Shown here: piece by piece, positions 28,272 through 38,280 of the stretch
Layout: every line of letters starts with the position of its first letter
Numbering within the stretch: the stretch's first letter is position 1
Position numbers and translations under genes: made by a program
Notes under the pieces: model-generated
What the model was told of the DNA's origin: nothing
The model's input: the letters and a program-made list of their open reading frames with translations, nothing else
Database searches by the model: none
DNA from: Catenulispora pinisilvae
GTDB taxonomy: Bacteria; Actinomycetota; Actinomycetes; Streptomycetales; Catenulisporaceae
Reading direction: 5' to 3'
NCBI RefSeq assembly: GCF_015356865.1
Contig: NZ_JAAFZA010000074.1
Location: 1 to 42,626 of the forward strand
Length of the DNA stretch: 42,626 nucleotides

Positions 28272-30259
28272 CGGTGCTCCCTCCTGGCCCGGATCCGATC
28301 GCGGCGGGCGGCCCCGCGGGCGCCGGCCTCGCTCGCTGCCCGGGGGTCGCCGACCGGTACGGGGCCGTCGCCCGGCCCGGCAGCCTTCTGTAGGTACAGC
28401 GCCATCGCGCGGATGCTGGAAATCTCGAACAGCCGCTGCACCGGTATGTCCACGCCGAAGGTCCGGCACAGCCGCGCGTGCAGGCCGATCAGCTTGAGCG
28501 AATTGCCGCCCCGGTCGAAGAAGCTGTCGTCGACGGCGATCCGATCGACGCCCAGCACCGCGGACCACAGCTCGGCCACCCGCGCCATGGTTTGGGCCGT
28601 CGCCGCGCTCTCCGGCGCGGTGTGCGCCACCGGCGCGGCCGGCCCGGCGTCGGCGGCGGCCAGCTCGGATATCAGTATTCTGTGATCCACTTTGTCGTGC
28701 GCGGTCAGCGGGAGGCCGGCGCGCACGACGATCCTCGCCGGGACCATGTGAGCGGGCAGCCGCTCGGCGAGGTAGCCGCGCAACGCCTCGGGGTCCGGGC
28801 GTCCGCCCGGCGCTGCCGGAACGACGACGGCCGCCAACTGGCCGCTGCCGTCCGGCGTCTTGCTGACGAGCAGCACGGCCCGGCTGACCTCGGGGTGCGC
28901 GGCCAGGACGGACTCGATCTCGCCGGGCTCGATCCGGAAGCCGTGGATCTTGACCTGGTCGTCCGCGCGGCCCAGGAGGCTCAGGCTGCCGTCCGGCGCG
29001 CGGCGGGCCACGTCGCCGGTGGCGTACATCCGCTCGCCGGGCACGCCGAAGATGTCGGGCAGAAAGCGCCGCGCGGTCAGCCCCGGCTGGCTCACATACC
29101 CGCGGGCCACGCCGTCGCCGGCCACATACACCTGTCCGCTCTCGCCCGGCTCCGTCAGCCGCAACCGGTCGTCCAGCAGGTACACGCGGGTGTTGTCCAT
29201 CGGGCCGCCGATCGGCACGGGGCGGTCCTCGGGGTGGATCCGGGCGATCCGGTGGCGGGTCGCGAACGTCGTCGTCTCGGTCGGACCGTAGCCGTCATAA
29301 ACGGTCAGACCCGGGCAGGCGCTCTGCACGCGCGCGACCGCGGCCGGCGGCACCACGTCTCCGCCGGTCCACACCTGCCGGATGCCCGCCAGGCACTCCG
29401 GGTCGGCCTCGGCCAACGCCCCGAACAGGCCGGCCCCCAGCCACACCGAGGTGATCCGGCCCGCCCCGCCGAGCCGGCGCAGCAGCGCGGCGTCGGCCTG
29501 GCCGGAGGCGACGACCACGGTGCCACCGGTCAGCAGCGGGACCCAGATCTCATAGGTCGAGGCGTCGAACGCGTGCGGAGAGTGGAACAGGATCCGGTCG
29601 TGATCGCCGGAGCGCCATATCCGGTCCAGGGCGAAGGACACGACGTTGCGGTGGGTGACGGCAACGCCCTTGGGTGCGCCGGTCGATCCCGAGGTGTGCA
29701 TGATGTACAGCAGCGCTTCCGGTCCGGTCGTCCGGTCGCCGAAGGGGTCGGTTTCGAACGGCGCCCCGGGCGCCGGCGCGTCGGCGCCGATCGCCACGTC
29801 GGCTCGCAGGTACGCGAGGTGACGGGTCATCTCATGGTCCTGCGTCGTTTCGTCCACCAGCAGCAGGCGGCAGCCCGAGCCGGCGATCACGGCGTGCATC
29901 CGGGCCGCCGGGTCCCGGGTGGACAGCGGCACGAAGGCGGCGCCCGCCTTTGCCACGGCGAGCAACGCCGCGACGAGGTCCGAGGAGCGGCGCATCAGGA
30001 CCGCGACATGGTCGCCGGGCGCCACCCCCTGCTCGACGAGCCGCCGGGCCAGCCGGTCGGATCGAGCGTCGAGCCGGGCGTAGGAGATCTCCTCGTCCTC
30101 GCTCTCCACCGCGATCGCGCCCGGCTCCTCAGCGACGCGCCTGGCGAACACCTCCGGCACGCTGGTCTGCGGGAGCAGCGTCGCGGCGTCGTCCCACTCC
30201 TGCCGCAGCTGGAGCTGGAGATCCCGCCGCTGCGGAGCCTCCCGCGTGTCCGCGGTCAT
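28268..30259 (-). CDS. A-PCP didomain with valine-like pocket, acceptor of the preceding C domain
   Basis: The 663-aa protein has an adenylation domain (about 30-530) with HTSGSTGAPKG, YGPTET, TGDVARR and an A10 lysine in HDKVDHR, then a PCP with RGGNS and Ser587. Pocket residues read by eye are D-A-Y-W-W-G-G-T-F, of the valine class. It lacks its own C domain, but the large NRPS encoded just upstream ends in one, so the two should form a split module. The MbtH-like protein encoded between them is the usual partner of such adenylation domains. It overlaps both neighbours by 4 bp. An arginine/alanine-rich tail of about 45 residues may dock to the PKS. Confidence 0.94.
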   Translation of the reverse strand: MTADTREAPQRRDLQLQLRQEWDDAATLLPQTSVPEVFARRVAEEPGAIAVESEDEEISYARLDARSDRLARRLVEQGVAPGDHVAVLMRRSSDLVAALLAVAKAGAAFVPLSTRDPAARMHAVIAGSGCRLLLVDETTQDHEMTRHLAYLRADVAIGADAPAPGAPFETDPFGDRTTGPEALLYIMHTSGSTGAPKGVAVTHRNVVSFALDRIWRSGDHDRILFHSPHAFDASTYEIWVPLLTGGTVVVASGQADAALLRRLGGAGRITSVWLGAGLFGALAEADPECLAGIRQVWTGGDVVPPAAVARVQSACPGLTVYDGYGPTETTTFATRHRIARIHPEDRPVPIGGPMDNTRVYLLDDRLRLTEPGESGQVYVAGDGVARGYVSQPGLTARRFLPDIFGVPGERMYATGDVARRAPDGSLSLLGRADDQVKIHGFRIEPGEIESVLAAHPEVSRAVLLVSKTPDGSGQLAAVVVPAAPGGRPDPEALRGYLAERLPAHMVPARIVVRAGLPLTAHDKVDHRILISELAAADAGPAAPVAHTAPESAATAQTMARVAELWSAVLGVDRIAVDDSFFDRGGNSLKLIGLHARLCRTFGVDIPVQRLFEISSIRAMALYLQKAAGPGDGPVPVGDPRAASEAGARGAARRDRIRARREHR

Positions 30260-30504
30260 GCGCTCACGTCCTCGGTGGTCCTCGCCTGGGCCGTCGCGTT
30301 CGCCGCCATGGCCGATTTGAGCGAGCGCGGCCGCATGTCGACCCAGTGCTCATCGACATACGCGGTGCACTCCGCGAGGTCACCGGAGGCCAACGGAGTC
30401 CAGCCGGCGGGAATGTCCAGGTCCTCAGGCCAGAGCGCGTACTGCTCCTCGCCGTTGACGACCACGTGGAAACGGCCGTCGGGGTCGTCGAAAGGACTGG
30501 TCAT
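30256..30504 (-). CDS. MbtH-like protein
   Basis: The 82-aa protein has the MbtH signature: NGEEQYALWP, IPAGW, then a cysteine followed by YVDEHWVDMRPRSL. MbtH proteins bind and activate or solubilise NRPS adenylation domains. The gene begins 3 bp after the large NRPS stop, has a GGAAGG ribosome site within the end of that gene, and overlaps the next A-PCP start by 4 bp. The C-terminal 18 residues beyond the signature are a low-complexity tail. It is the only MbtH in the window, so it probably serves several of the six intact adenylation domains. Confidence 0.96.
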   Translation of the reverse strand: MTSPFDDPDGRFHVVVNGEEQYALWPEDLDIPAGWTPLASGDLAECTAYVDEHWVDMRPRSLKSAMAANATAQARTTEDVSA

Positions 30505-30507
30505 GAT

Positions 30508-33500
30508 CTAAACACCTTCCAGGTCAGAGAGTTCGCCGAGCGGCGTATGGGAGTTTTGGGCGACTTGCGTGAGCAGGGTGCTGAGGTGGTGTGTCAGGGC
30601 TTGGATGGTGTGGGGGTTGAAGATGTCGGTGGCGTAGGTCAGTTGGATGGTGATGCCTGCCGGGCTGCCGTCGGGGTGGTGGTTCGGTTGGAAGACCAGG
30701 GCCAGGTCGAACTTGGCGGTGTCGGCAGGGACCTCGATGTTCTGGACGGTCAGGCCGGACAGGCTCGGCGGGACCGGGTCGGTCTGGTCGACGGTGAGCA
30801 TGACTTGGAACAACGGGTGGCGTGCGGGAGTGCGCACGGGTGCCAGGTGGGCGACCAGTTCCTCGAAGGGGATGTCCTGATGGGCGTAGGCCCGCAGATC
30901 CGCATCGCGCACTCGCTCGATCAGGGTCTGGAAGTCTGGATTTCCGGACAGGTCAGTGCGCAGCACCAGGGTGTTGACGAAGAAACCGACCAGATCATCG
31001 AGCGCGTGATCGCTGCGGCCGGCCACCGCGGTACCCACCGCGACATCGGTGCCCGCGCCGTAGCGGTGCAGCACTGCGGCCACCGCCGCGTGCAGCACCA
31101 TGAACAACGTGGCATTGCCGCCCTGTGCCAGGGCCTGAAGCTCGACATGCGTATCCTGATCGACCTCGAACCGCACCTCCGCGCCGAGCTGCGAACGGAC
31201 CGCCGGACGCGGGCGGTCCAACGGCAGCACCGTCTCCTCCGGCGCGCCCCGAAGCTGCTCGACCCAGAACTCCAGATCCCGCTGCTCAGCCTCGCCAACC
31301 GCCTGCCATAGCGCGAAATCCGCGTACTGCACAGGCAACGGAACGAACTGCGGCGCGCTCCCCCGGACCCGGGCGTCATAGGCCTGCGCCAGATCCCGCA
31401 ACAACGGGCCCTGTGACCAGCCGTCGGTAGCGATGTGATGCACCACCAACAACAACACGTGCTCATCCGGCCCGACCCGCCACAGCCGAGCCCGAATCGG
31501 CAGATCCACCGCCAACACAAACGGCTCATCGGCCGCGGCCTGTACCGCGTCAGCAAGATCTGACGGCGCGATGTCGGTAGCCGTCAGCTCGATACCGGCC
31601 GAACCCACGTCGACGACACACTGATACGGCTCACCGTCCCGATCAGGGAACACCGTGCGCAACGACTCATGCCGCCCGACCACGTCACCGATCGCGGCAC
31701 GCAACGCCTGCACGTCCAAGGCACCGACCAGCCGCAACGCAACCGGCACGTTGTACACCGCACTCGGACCGCCGAGCCGATCGGTTATCCACAGCCGTAG
31801 TTGCGCCGAAGACAGGGGCAGCTCGGTCGGCCGCGGATCCGGGGCCGGCCGCAATGGCTCGCGGGATCCCCGGGCGCCGTCAGCCAAGGCTCCGGCTCCG
31901 TTTTCGATGTGGTGGGCGAGGGCCTGGATCGTCGGACGGTCGAACAGATCCCGGATCGCCACCTCCACCCCGAAAACCCCACGCACCCGATTCACCAAAC
32001 GCATCGCCGACAACGAATGCCCACCAAGCCCGAAGAAATCCTCATCCACCCCCGGCACCACCGACGACCCCAACACCTGCGCAAACAACCCACCCAACAA
32101 CTCCTCCACCACCGAACCAGCACCGGTACTGGAACCGGCACCCACCACCGGAGCCGGCAACGCCCGACGATCCACCTTCCGATGCGCCGTCAACGGCAAC
32201 TCCGCCAACTCCACAAACGCCGACGGCACCATGAACCCCGGCAACCGACCCGACAAAAACCCTCGCAACGCCGCCCAATCAAAACCACCCACCACACCAT
32301 CAGAGGGCACCACATAACCCACCAACCGCTTATCCCCCGGAGAATCCTCACGCACCGCCACCACCGCACGCGCCACCCCCGGAAACGCCACCAAATGCGC
32401 CTCCACCTCACCCAACTCAACCCGAAAACCACGAACCTTCACCTGACCATCAACCCGCCCCACAAACTCCAACACCCCCGAAGCACCCCACCGCACCAAA
32501 TCACCCGTCCGATACATCCGCTCCCCCACACCACCAAACGGATCCGGCACAAACCGCGACGCCGTCACCCCCGACCGCCGGTGATAACCCCGCGCCAACC
32601 GATCACCACCCACATACAACTCCCCCACCACACCAACCGGCACCAACCCCAAACCCCCATCCAACACATAAACCCGCGTCCCATCCATCGGCACCCCCAC
32701 CGGCACCGAATCCACAAACGGCACACCCCCACCCGTCACCTGAAACGTCGCAAACACCGTCGTCTCCGTCGGCCCCCACACATTCACCACCGACAACCCC
32801 GGACACACCACCGCCGCCCGATTCACCGACCCAACCGACGCCTCCTCACCACCCGTCCACACCTCCGACACACACCCCAACGCCCCCGGAATCTCCGCCA
32901 CCGCCACATCAAACAAAGCCTTCGTCAAATACAACCCCGTCACCCCACGCCCCACCAACACACGCTCCAACCCCGCCAAATCCAACAACCCATCCTCAAA
33001 CAACACCACCGTCCCACCCGCCAACAACGGCACCCACATCTCATACGTCACCGCATCAAACGAATGCGGAGAATGCATCAACACCCGAGAATGCCGACCA
33101 CCCCGCCAACACCCATCATCCACCAACGCCAAAACATTCCGCTGACTAATCGACACACCCTTCGGCACACCCGTCGACCCAGACGTGAACATCACATAAG
33201 CAACCTGATCAAGACCCGCGAAACCACCACCAACCCCCGAACCACACGCCACCTGATGCTCAGCACACTCCAAGGCATCAGCACACTCCAAGGCATCCAC
33301 CGTGAGAACCGGCAAACCCGTCTCGGCAATGCCAGCGACCACCTCACCATCCCGCAACGCCGCATCGGTCAACAACACGACCGGCTCCATATCCCGAACC
33401 ACATCCAAAGCCAGCCCGAGCGGATACGCAGCAGGCAACGGAACATAAGCAGCACCAGCCTTCACAACCGCAAGAAACGCCACCACCAGATCCACAGAAC

Positions 33501-36500
33501 GCCCCATCGCCACCGCGACAAACCGCTCCGGACCAGCCCCAGCCGCACGCAACAACCACGCCAACCGATCAGAACGCGCATCCAACTCCGCATACGTCAC
33601 CACCGAACCATCAGCAGCCTCCACCGCAACCGCATCCGGAGTACGACCCGCCTGCAACCCAAACCGCTCCGCCAACCCCACCGACGACGACACCCCAGCC
33701 GGCCCAACACCCCACTCCAACAACCCCGCACGCTCCTGCACCGTCGTCATCTCAAGTTCACGCAGCGGGGCGTGGGGGTTTCGGGTGACGTCGGTGAGCA
33801 GGGTGCTGAGATGGTGTGTCAGGGCTTCGATGGTGTGGGGGTTGAAGATGTCGGTGGCATAGGTCAGCTGGACGGTGATGCCTGCCGGAGTGCCGTCGGG
33901 GTGCTGGTTCGGTTGGAAGACCAGGGCCAGGTCGAACTTCGCGGTGTCGGTAGGCACCGTGACGTTCTCGACGGTCAGGCCGGACAGGGCCGGCGGGACC
34001 GGATCGGTCTGGTCGACCGAGAGCATGACCTGGAACAACGGGTGACGCGCCGGAGTGCGCACGGGCGCCAAGTGAGCGACCAGTTCCTCGAAGGGGATGT
34101 CCTGGTGCGCGTAGGCCCGCAGATCCGCATCGCGCACCCGCTCGATCAGGGCCTGGAAGTCGGGATTTCCGGACAGGTCGGTACGCAGCACCAGAGTGTT
34201 GACGAAGAAACCGACCAGATCATCGAGCGCGTGATCACTGCGCCCGGCCACCGCGGTACCCACCACGACATCGGTGCCGGCCCCATAACGGTGCAGCACT
34301 GTGGCCACCGCCGCATGCAACACCATGAACAACGTGGCATTTCCGCCCTGCGCCAGGGCCTGAAGCGCGGCATGCGTATCCTGATCGACGTCAAACCGGA
34401 TTTGCGCACCATGCTGGGAGCGCACCGCTGGACGCGGGCGGTCCAACGGCAGCACTGTCTCCTCCGGCACGCCTCGAAGCTGCTCGGCCCAGAACTCCAG
34501 GTCCTGCTGATCGGCCGCCCGATCCGCCTGCCACAACGCGAAATCCGCATACTGCACTGGCAACGGCGCAAACCCCGGCGCGCTCTCCTGCACCCGCGCC
34601 TCATACGCCTGCGCCAGATCACGCAACAGCGGACCCTGCGACCAGCCGTCGGTGGCGATGTGATGCACGACCAGCAACAGCACATGCTCATCGGGCCCGA
34701 CCCGCCACAGCCGAGCCCGGATCGGCAGATCCTCCGCCAACACGAACGGCTCTCCAGAGACGGCCTGCACCGCGTCATCAAGATCTGACGGCGCGATATC
34801 GGCAACCGTCAGCTCGATGGCCGCCGAACCCACGTCGAGAACACGCTGATACGGCTCACCGTCCCGGTCAGGAAACACGGTGCGCAACGACTCATGCCGC
34901 CCGACCACATCGCCCAGCGCGGCACGCAACGCCTGCACGTCCAAGGCACCGGCCAACCGCAACGCGACAGGCACGTTGTACACCGCACTCGGACCGTCGA
35001 AGCAGTTCAGGAAGTGCAGGCGGCGCTGGGCCGAGGACAGTGGCGGATGACTCGGGCGCACCGCGGGTTCGATCTGTGATCGGGTGCTGCCGCCGGCTCC
35101 GTTTTCGATGTGGTGGGCGAGGGCCTGGATCGTCGGACGGTCGAACAGATCCCGGATCGCCACCTCCACCCCGAAAACCCCACGCACCCGATTCACCAAA
35201 CGCATCGCCGACAACGAATGCCCACCAAGCCCGAAGAAATCCTCATCCACCCCCGGCACCACCGACGACCCCAACACCTGCGCGAACAAACCCCCCAACA
35301 ACTCCTCCACCACCGAACCAGCACCGGTACTGGAACCGGCACCCACCACCGGAGCCGGCAACGCCCGACGATCCACCTTCCGATGCGCCGTCAACGGCAA
35401 CTCCGCCAACTCCACAAACGCCGACGGCACCATGAACCCCGGCAACCGACCCGACAAAAACCCTCGCAACGCCGCCCAATCAAAACCACCCACCACACCA
35501 TCAGAGGGCACCACATAACCCACCAACCGCTTATCCCCCGGAGAATCCTCACGCACCGCCACCACCGCACGCGCCACCCCCGGAAACGCCACCAAATGCG
35601 CCTCCACCTCACCCAACTCAACCCGAAAACCACGAACCTTCACCTGACCATCAACCCGCCCCACAAACTCCAACACCCCCGAAGCACCCCACCGCACCAA
35701 ATCACCCGTCCGATACATCCGCTCCCCCACACCACCAAACGGATCCGGCACAAACCGCGACGCCGTCACCCCCGACCGCCGGTGATAACCCCGCGCCAAC
35801 CGATCACCACCCACATACAACTCCCCCACCACACCAACCGGCACCAACCCCAAACCCCCATCCAACACATAAACCCGCGTCCCATCCATCGGCACCCCCA
35901 CCGGCACCGAATCCACAAACGGCACACCCCCACCCGTCACCTGAAACGTCGCAAACACCGTCGTCTCCGTCGGCCCCCACACATTCACCACCGACAACCC
36001 CGGACACACCACCGCCGCCCGATTCACCGACCCAACCGACGCCTCCTCACCACCCGTCCACACCTCCGACACACACCCCAACGCCCCCGGAATCTCCGCC
36101 ACCGCCACATCAAACAAAGCCTTCGTCAAATACAACCCCGTCACCCCACGCCCCACCAACACACGCTCCAACCCCGCCAAATCCAACAACCCATCCTCAA
36201 ACAACACCACCGTCCCACCCGCCAACAACGGCACCCACATCTCATACGTCACCGCATCAAACGAATGCGGAGAATGCATCAACACCCGAGAATGCCGACC
36301 ACCCCGCCAACACCCATCATCCACCAACGCCAAAACATTCCGCTGACTAATCGACACACCCTTCGGCACACCCGTCGAACCAGACGTGAACATCACATAA
36401 GCAACCTGATCAAGACCAGCAAAACCATCTTCCGAACCCCACACCACCGAATCGCAATCGCAGCCCGCACCATCACGATCCTGATGCTCGGCACACGCCA

Positions 36501-38280
36501 AGGCATCCACCGTGATAACCGGCAAACCCGTCTCGGCAATGCCACCGACCACCTCACTGTCCCGCAACGCCGCATCGGTCAACAACACGACCGGCTCCAT
36601 ATCGCGAACCACATCCAAAGCCAGCCCAAGCGGATACGCAGCAGGCAGCGGAACATAAGCAGCACCAGCCTTCACAACCGCAAGAAACGCCACCACCAGA
36701 TCAACAGAACGCCCCATCGCCACCGCGACAAACCGCTCCGGACCAGCCCCAGCCGCACGCAACAACCACGCCAACCGATCAGAGCGCGCATCCAACTCCG
36801 CATACGTCACCGCCGAACCATCAGCAGCCTCCACCGCAACCGCCAGCGGCGTACGACGCACCTGCAACTCAAACCGCTCCGCCAACCCCGCCGAAGACGA
36901 CACCCCAGCCGGCCCGGCACCCCACTCCAACAGCCCCGCACGCTCGCCGGGATCCAGCACGTCCACCGTGCCGACCGGAGCCTGGAGGTCGGTGAACTGG
37001 AGCAGGATGTGCTTGAGACGCTCGGCCAGTGACCGCGCCGCGGCGGCGTCGCCGCGGCGCCCGTCCAGGGTGACGGTGAGGTCGAGCCCATCACCGAGTT
37101 CCGCGGCGACGACAACCGGGTATCCGGTCCAGTTGATGGAGTCCATCCGGGTTTTGACCGTGTCGGGCAGCAGGTGCACCTTGGGCCGCGGCACACCCTC
37201 CACGACCAGGATCGACTCGATCGGCTCCCGGTCCCCGCTCTTGCGCCGCGCCAGCGCCCCGGTGTCCAGCACCGGCAGCTCCTCGTCGTCCCAGAGGTCG
37301 ATCAGCCCGCCCTGGAGCTCTCGCAGCCAGTCGCGCATCGGCTTGGCGCGGTCGACCGTCACCCGCAGTGGCAGGGTGCTGAGGCACGGGCCGACCAGCG
37401 ACTCCGCGTCGGCGACCGCGTCCGGACGGCTCACCGCGGTGAATCCGAATACGACGTCGTCGGTTCCGGTCAGCACGGAGAGCGCCAGCGCCCAGGCGGC
37501 GTTGACCACCGTGTTGAGCGAGACGCGGGCCGAGCGGGCGAAGCCCTCCAGCCGCGCCATCTCCTCCGTGCTCAGACACGCACGCGCACGCACGAACGGC
37601 GCGTCGGCGGGCGCGGCGCCGAGGCCGAGCGGCCAGGCCTCGGGCGCCCCCGCGAGGTAGTCGCGCCAGAAGGACCGCTTCTCCGCGCTCAGCGCCGCCC
37701 GCACGCCGGACTGCCACCGGACGTAGTCGCCAAAGGACGGAGCGGGCGGGAGCTCCGGCTCGCCGCCGGCGACCGCCGCCCGGTAGAACACGTCGAACTC
37801 CGCCTCTAGGACCGCCCAGGCCCAGTCGTCCACGAGGATGTGGTGGATGCTGAGCAGCGTCCACAGCTCATCCCCGGGCATGGTGACCACAGTCAGCCGC
37901 GCCAGCGGGGCGCACGCCATGTCGAAGGGAGTACGGCGGTCCTCGTCCACCAGCGCTGCCAGCTGCTGCTCGCAGCTCTGCGTGGGAACCGAGGACCAGT
38001 CGAGCCGGGTGACCGGCAGGTCCGCATGCGCCCGGACGAACTGCCGCGGCTCGTCCCCGTCCCATACGAAGCCCGTCCGAAGGATCGGATGCCGGCTCAC
38101 GAGGGCCTCGTAGGCGCCGATCACCGCGTTGATATCAGCGCGACCGGTGTAGCGGTCGATCTGCTGGATGATGTACGGACGCGCCGCGGCCGCCTCAATG
38201 CCCATTTCCTCATAGAGCAGTCCGGTCTGAAGCACCGACAACTGATACGCATCCTGGGATTCAGAGTCGATCTCTGACAT
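30508..38280 (-). CDS. Nonribosomal peptide synthetase, C-A-PCP-C-A-PCP-C
   Basis: The 2590-aa protein has two full modules plus a final condensation domain. C1 (1-440) reads HHILVDD (146-152): the catalytic second His is present but the usual final Gly is Asp. A1 and PCP1 (about 450-1060; Ser1022), C2 (about 1075-1500; HHIATDG), A2 and PCP2 (Ser2089) and C3 (about 2145-2590; HHIATDG) follow. A1-PCP1-C2 and A2-PCP2-C3 are tandem copies offset by about 1067 residues. Both A pockets read D-A-Y-Y-W-G-V-V-F, so the same aliphatic or aromatic-leaning residue should enter twice; I cannot name it. No epimerase or TE is present. C3 should pass the chain to the A-PCP encoded next. ATG at 38280 has GAAAGG upstream. 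The A-PCP blocks differ in codon use from the C domains. Confidence 0.95.
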   Translation of the reverse strand: MSEIDSESQDAYQLSVLQTGLLYEEMGIEAAAARPYIIQQIDRYTGRADINAVIGAYEALVSRHPILRTGFVWDGDEPRQFVRAHADLPVTRLDWSSVPTQSCEQQLAALVDEDRRTPFDMACAPLARLTVVTMPGDELWTLLSIHHILVDDWAWAVLEAEFDVFYRAAVAGGEPELPPAPSFGDYVRWQSGVRAALSAEKRSFWRDYLAGAPEAWPLGLGAAPADAPFVRARACLSTEEMARLEGFARSARVSLNTVVNAAWALALSVLTGTDDVVFGFTAVSRPDAVADAESLVGPCLSTLPLRVTVDRAKPMRDWLRELQGGLIDLWDDEELPVLDTGALARRKSGDREPIESILVVEGVPRPKVHLLPDTVKTRMDSINWTGYPVVVAAELGDGLDLTVTLDGRRGDAAAARSLAERLKHILLQFTDLQAPVGTVDVLDPGERAGLLEWGAGPAGVSSSAGLAERFELQVRRTPLAVAVEAADGSAVTYAELDARSDRLAWLLRAAGAGPERFVAVAMGRSVDLVVAFLAVVKAGAAYVPLPAAYPLGLALDVVRDMEPVVLLTDAALRDSEVVGGIAETGLPVITVDALACAEHQDRDGAGCDCDSVVWGSEDGFAGLDQVAYVMFTSGSTGVPKGVSISQRNVLALVDDGCWRGGRHSRVLMHSPHSFDAVTYEMWVPLLAGGTVVLFEDGLLDLAGLERVLVGRGVTGLYLTKALFDVAVAEIPGALGCVSEVWTGGEEASVGSVNRAAVVCPGLSVVNVWGPTETTVFATFQVTGGGVPFVDSVPVGVPMDGTRVYVLDGGLGLVPVGVVGELYVGGDRLARGYHRRSGVTASRFVPDPFGGVGERMYRTGDLVRWGASGVLEFVGRVDGQVKVRGFRVELGEVEAHLVAFPGVARAVVAVREDSPGDKRLVGYVVPSDGVVGGFDWAALRGFLSGRLPGFMVPSAFVELAELPLTAHRKVDRRALPAPVVGAGSSTGAGSVVEELLGGLFAQVLGSSVVPGVDEDFFGLGGHSLSAMRLVNRVRGVFGVEVAIRDLFDRPTIQALAHHIENGAGGSTRSQIEPAVRPSHPPLSSAQRRLHFLNCFDGPSAVYNVPVALRLAGALDVQALRAALGDVVGRHESLRTVFPDRDGEPYQRVLDVGSAAIELTVADIAPSDLDDAVQAVSGEPFVLAEDLPIRARLWRVGPDEHVLLLVVHHIATDGWSQGPLLRDLAQAYEARVQESAPGFAPLPVQYADFALWQADRAADQQDLEFWAEQLRGVPEETVLPLDRPRPAVRSQHGAQIRFDVDQDTHAALQALAQGGNATLFMVLHAAVATVLHRYGAGTDVVVGTAVAGRSDHALDDLVGFFVNTLVLRTDLSGNPDFQALIERVRDADLRAYAHQDIPFEELVAHLAPVRTPARHPLFQVMLSVDQTDPVPPALSGLTVENVTVPTDTAKFDLALVFQPNQHPDGTPAGITVQLTYATDIFNPHTIEALTHHLSTLLTDVTRNPHAPLRELEMTTVQERAGLLEWGVGPAGVSSSVGLAERFGLQAGRTPDAVAVEAADGSVVTYAELDARSDRLAWLLRAAGAGPERFVAVAMGRSVDLVVAFLAVVKAGAAYVPLPAAYPLGLALDVVRDMEPVVLLTDAALRDGEVVAGIAETGLPVLTVDALECADALECAEHQVACGSGVGGGFAGLDQVAYVMFTSGSTGVPKGVSISQRNVLALVDDGCWRGGRHSRVLMHSPHSFDAVTYEMWVPLLAGGTVVLFEDGLLDLAGLERVLVGRGVTGLYLTKALFDVAVAEIPGALGCVSEVWTGGEEASVGSVNRAAVVCPGLSVVNVWGPTETTVFATFQVTGGGVPFVDSVPVGVPMDGTRVYVLDGGLGLVPVGVVGELYVGGDRLARGYHRRSGVTASRFVPDPFGGVGERMYRTGDLVRWGASGVLEFVGRVDGQVKVRGFRVELGEVEAHLVAFPGVARAVVAVREDSPGDKRLVGYVVPSDGVVGGFDWAALRGFLSGRLPGFMVPSAFVELAELPLTAHRKVDRRALPAPVVGAGSSTGAGSVVEELLGGLFAQVLGSSVVPGVDEDFFGLGGHSLSAMRLVNRVRGVFGVEVAIRDLFDRPTIQALAHHIENGAGALADGARGSREPLRPAPDPRPTELPLSSAQLRLWITDRLGGPSAVYNVPVALRLVGALDVQALRAAIGDVVGRHESLRTVFPDRDGEPYQCVVDVGSAGIELTATDIAPSDLADAVQAAADEPFVLAVDLPIRARLWRVGPDEHVLLLVVHHIATDGWSQGPLLRDLAQAYDARVRGSAPQFVPLPVQYADFALWQAVGEAEQRDLEFWVEQLRGAPEETVLPLDRPRPAVRSQLGAEVRFEVDQDTHVELQALAQGGNATLFMVLHAAVAAVLHRYGAGTDVAVGTAVAGRSDHALDDLVGFFVNTLVLRTDLSGNPDFQTLIERVRDADLRAYAHQDIPFEELVAHLAPVRTPARHPLFQVMLTVDQTDPVPPSLSGLTVQNIEVPADTAKFDLALVFQPNHHPDGSPAGITIQLTYATDIFNPHTIQALTHHLSTLLTQVAQNSHTPLGELSDLEGV
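31892..33735 (-). repeat. Direct repeat copy 2: A2-PCP2 coding block
   Basis: This 1844-bp block is nearly identical to 35093-36945, offset by 3201 bp at one end and 3210 bp at the other because of small length differences near 33215-33300. The differences I saw are mostly single synonymous changes plus one divergent patch of about 90 bp between the A2 and A3 motifs. The flanking C-domain sequences are also duplicated but clearly more diverged. Confidence 0.93.
33262..33297. repeat. Perfect 18-bp tandem duplication in the A2 domain
   Basis: AGCACACTCCAAGGCATC occurs twice in a row, adding six residues (the protein reads ALECADALECAEH) in the variable loop before the A3 motif. The other A-PCP copy has only one. 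It is a recent in-frame slippage event. Confidence 0.9.
35093..36945 (-). repeat. Direct repeat copy 1: A1-PCP1 coding block
   Basis: This 1853-bp block matches 31892-33735 almost base for base. Within both blocks the plus strand is very rich in C and A and poor in G and T, so the coding strand uses GGG, GTG, GTT and TTG far more than the surrounding genes. The change in style is abrupt at both ends. Confidence 0.93.

Noticed and set aside
28272-28568. 99 extra N-terminal codons for the terminal PKS
   Set aside because: They lie inside the A-PCP gene. ATG 28271 has an excellent ribosome site, forms the ATGA overlap seen throughout the operon, and starts just before the KS.
31801-34788. 995-codon open frame on the plus strand, His/Arg/Pro-rich, and a similar 640-codon frame at 35110-37032
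   Set aside because: Both are antisense to the NRPS A-PCP blocks. The absence of stops follows from the C/A-rich plus strand there; the peptides are low-complexity with no domain, and both disappear with the repeat.
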